NCBI GenBank assembly: GCA_025936205.1
Contig: JAICTU010000177.1
Coordinates: 1 to 16,301, forward strand
Length of the DNA stretch: 16,301 nt
Reading direction: 5' to 3'
Source of the DNA: Polyangiaceae bacterium
Lineage (GTDB): Bacteria; Myxococcota; Polyangia; Polyangiales; Polyangiaceae
Part shown: piece after piece, positions 15,694 to 16,301 of the stretch
Layout: each line of letters opens with the position of its first letter
Position numbering within the stretch: position 1 is the stretch's first letter
Made by a program: the position numbers and the translations under genes
Notes under the pieces: generated by a model
The model's database searches: none
What the model was told of the DNA's origin: nothing
What the model saw: the letters and a program-made list of their open reading frames with translations, nothing else

Positions 15694-15738
15694 GGTTCGC
15701 TGTTTCGCATTCTGCGAACCGCTCTCTGATTTCGCGAA
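15694..15738. promoter_or_regulatory. TTCGC/GCGAA inverted-repeat cluster, candidate shared enhancer
   Basis: Three overlapping or adjacent dyads are present: GGTTCGC (15694-15700) with GCGAACC (15714-15720); TTCGCATTCTGCGAA (15704-15718); and the palindrome TTCGCGAA (15731-15738). The cluster centre (about 15716) is almost midway between the two divergent sigma54 elements (15619 and 15825), about 75-130 bp from each, the usual range for NtrC-type upstream activator sites. The sites do not resemble the palindromes at 11765-11802. Confidence 0.55.
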
Positions 15739-15824
15739 GACGGAGACGGTCGCGCAGCGAGGCCGTGACGGTTCTGACTGCACTTGCGACGCGATGCTCT
15801 TGGATACCCATGCCCTGACGGAGG

Positions 15825-15840
15825 TGGCACGACGGTTGCG
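15825..15840 (+). promoter_or_regulatory. sigma54 -24/-12 promoter for the small membrane protein gene
   Basis: TGGCACGACGGTTGCG matches TGGCACG-N4-TTGCW at every position but the last (G for A/T), with the invariant GG and GC correctly spaced. Transcription should start near 15851. That is upstream of the Shine-Dalgarno GGAAAGGA (15867-15874) and ATG 15882, and would exclude ATG 15846 as a useful start. Confidence 0.75.
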
Positions 15841-15881
15841 TTGAGATGTCTGGCAGGGCGGGCGACGGAAAGGACCTTTGG

Positions 15882-16064
15882 ATGAAGACCTTACGAGGCG
15901 GAAATAACTGGAAAGCGGCCGGTGTTCTCTTTCTGATGGCCGCATTCATCGGGATCCTGTTGCTGGTGCCCGTCCTGCGGTCAGCTCCCGAGACGACACC
16001 TGCTGTCGATCTACCGGCGATGTCGAACGTGCCACCGGTGGGTAACTCGCACAGCCGGCCGTGA
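15882..16064 (+). CDS. small single-pass membrane protein (60 aa)
   Basis: The start chosen is ATG 15882, because GGAAAGGA (15867-15874) lies seven bases upstream. The longer frame from ATG 15846 begins about where transcription from the sigma54 element should start. The 60-residue product has a short basic N-terminus (MKTLRGGNNWK) and one strong TM helix (about 13-34, GVLFLMAAFIGILLLVPVL). A Pro-rich tail of about 26 residues follows and ends NSHSRP. The positive-inside rule places the N-terminus in the cytoplasm and the tail in the periplasm. I recognise no family. It is divergent from groEL across a shared 343-bp control region with a sigma54 element on each side, so it is probably induced together with groEL. 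It could be a stress-induced small regulator of a membrane complex, but no sequence motif shows this. Confidence 0.65.
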   Translation: MKTLRGGNNWKAAGVLFLMAAFIGILLLVPVLRSAPETTPAVDLPAMSNVPPVGNSHSRP

Positions 16065-16301
16065 TCCGATGCGCGAGGCCTGGCTGTAGAGGACGAGGCG
16101 GCGCTCGCTGTCTGCGCGCTCGACGAAGCGTTTCGAGAGCGCGGACAGTCCAAGCCGCGGATCATAGGTGATCCCTTAAGCCAGGCGCCCGGGCAGACCG
16201 ACCAGGTCGAGCCCGAGGGCAAGTCGACCCCGGTGGCGCTCGCGGTGCAGATTGGAGCGCTGGGCGTTGACGCCCAGGAAGTGAAAAATTCGCTCGAGCA
16301 G
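16065..16301. other. unresolved right edge, open frames on both strands
   Basis: No confident gene is seen. On the minus strand one frame enters from the right edge (ERIFHFLGVNAQRSNLHRER), meets TAA at 16176-16178, then continues in the same frame as GITYDPRLGLSALSKRFVER and ERRLVLYSQASRIG with G/C-rich third positions. This could be the end of a leftward gene with a nonsense codon, or one that ends at the TAA. On the plus strand the in-phase frame is open from 16065 to the edge (LAVEDEAALAVCALDEAFRE...) but has no good start. I recognise neither product. Confidence 0.3.

Noticed and set aside
15539..15700. CIRCE or sigma32-type control of groEL
   Set aside because: No TTAGCACTC-N9-GAGTGCTAA dyad and no convincing heat-shock -35/-10 found; the sigma54 element is the only strong match.
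15596..16222. 208-codon minus-strand open frame across the groEL upstream region
   Set aside because: It would overlap both sigma54 elements and the small membrane protein gene; TTG start, no domain. The last 71 codons look plausible in composition, but they contain the groEL promoter.

Overview
The window is GC-rich bacterial chromosomal DNA with long G/C-ending codons. It is dense in multidomain sensor kinases and carries an NtrC-type sigma54 activator and sigma54-type promoters. This suggests a large-genome proteobacterium or myxobacterium (Myxococcota/Polyangia-like). That placement is inferred from gene content and style only. There are no rRNA, tRNA, CRISPR or insertion-sequence genes. 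Most of the content concerns signalling and membrane or protein stress.

Layout. 1-140: unassigned edge with a nested inverted repeat and a possible leftward gene start. 139-2940 (+): remnant of a CheR-methyltransferase/PAS/histidine kinase/receiver protein, split by an in-frame TAG at 466-468. 2987-5726 (-): three-gene group of a site-2 protease with CBS pair, a 101-residue unknown protein, and a flippase-like membrane protein broken by a one-base frameshift. 5783-8516 (+), divergent from it: hflK, hflC (ATGA overlap) and a Met/His-rich lipoprotein with an internal duplication. 8739-10441 (+): a PAS kinase-receiver gene broken by a TAG and a frameshift. 10466-11599 (-) and 11878-13311 (+): a divergent pair of PAS histidine kinase and NtrC-like regulator, separated by two operator-like palindromes 22 bp apart. 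13244-15538 (-): groEL followed by a ribosome-hibernation factor fused to a cold-shock domain. 15882-16064 (+): a 60-residue single-pass membrane protein. 16065-16301: unresolved edge.

The most interesting structure is the groEL upstream region. Two strong matches to the sigma54 -24/-12 element face away from each other, one toward groEL-hpf/csd and one toward the small membrane protein. A cluster of TTCGC/GCGAA inverted repeats lies almost exactly midway, where a shared enhancer would be expected. Because an NtrC-type activator and a kinase lie next door, I infer a sigma54-controlled stress or dormancy module: chaperonin, ribosome hibernation/RNA chaperone and a small membrane protein. The neighbouring S2P and HflKC genes fit a membrane-protein quality-control theme, but no shared control of them is visible.

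Three genes (CheR-kinase, flippase, PAS kinase) carry simple disruptions: two TAG codons and two one-base shifts. TAG is also the normal stop of at least five intact genes here, so amber recoding is unlikely. Real decay or uncorrected assembly error are the two explanations left.
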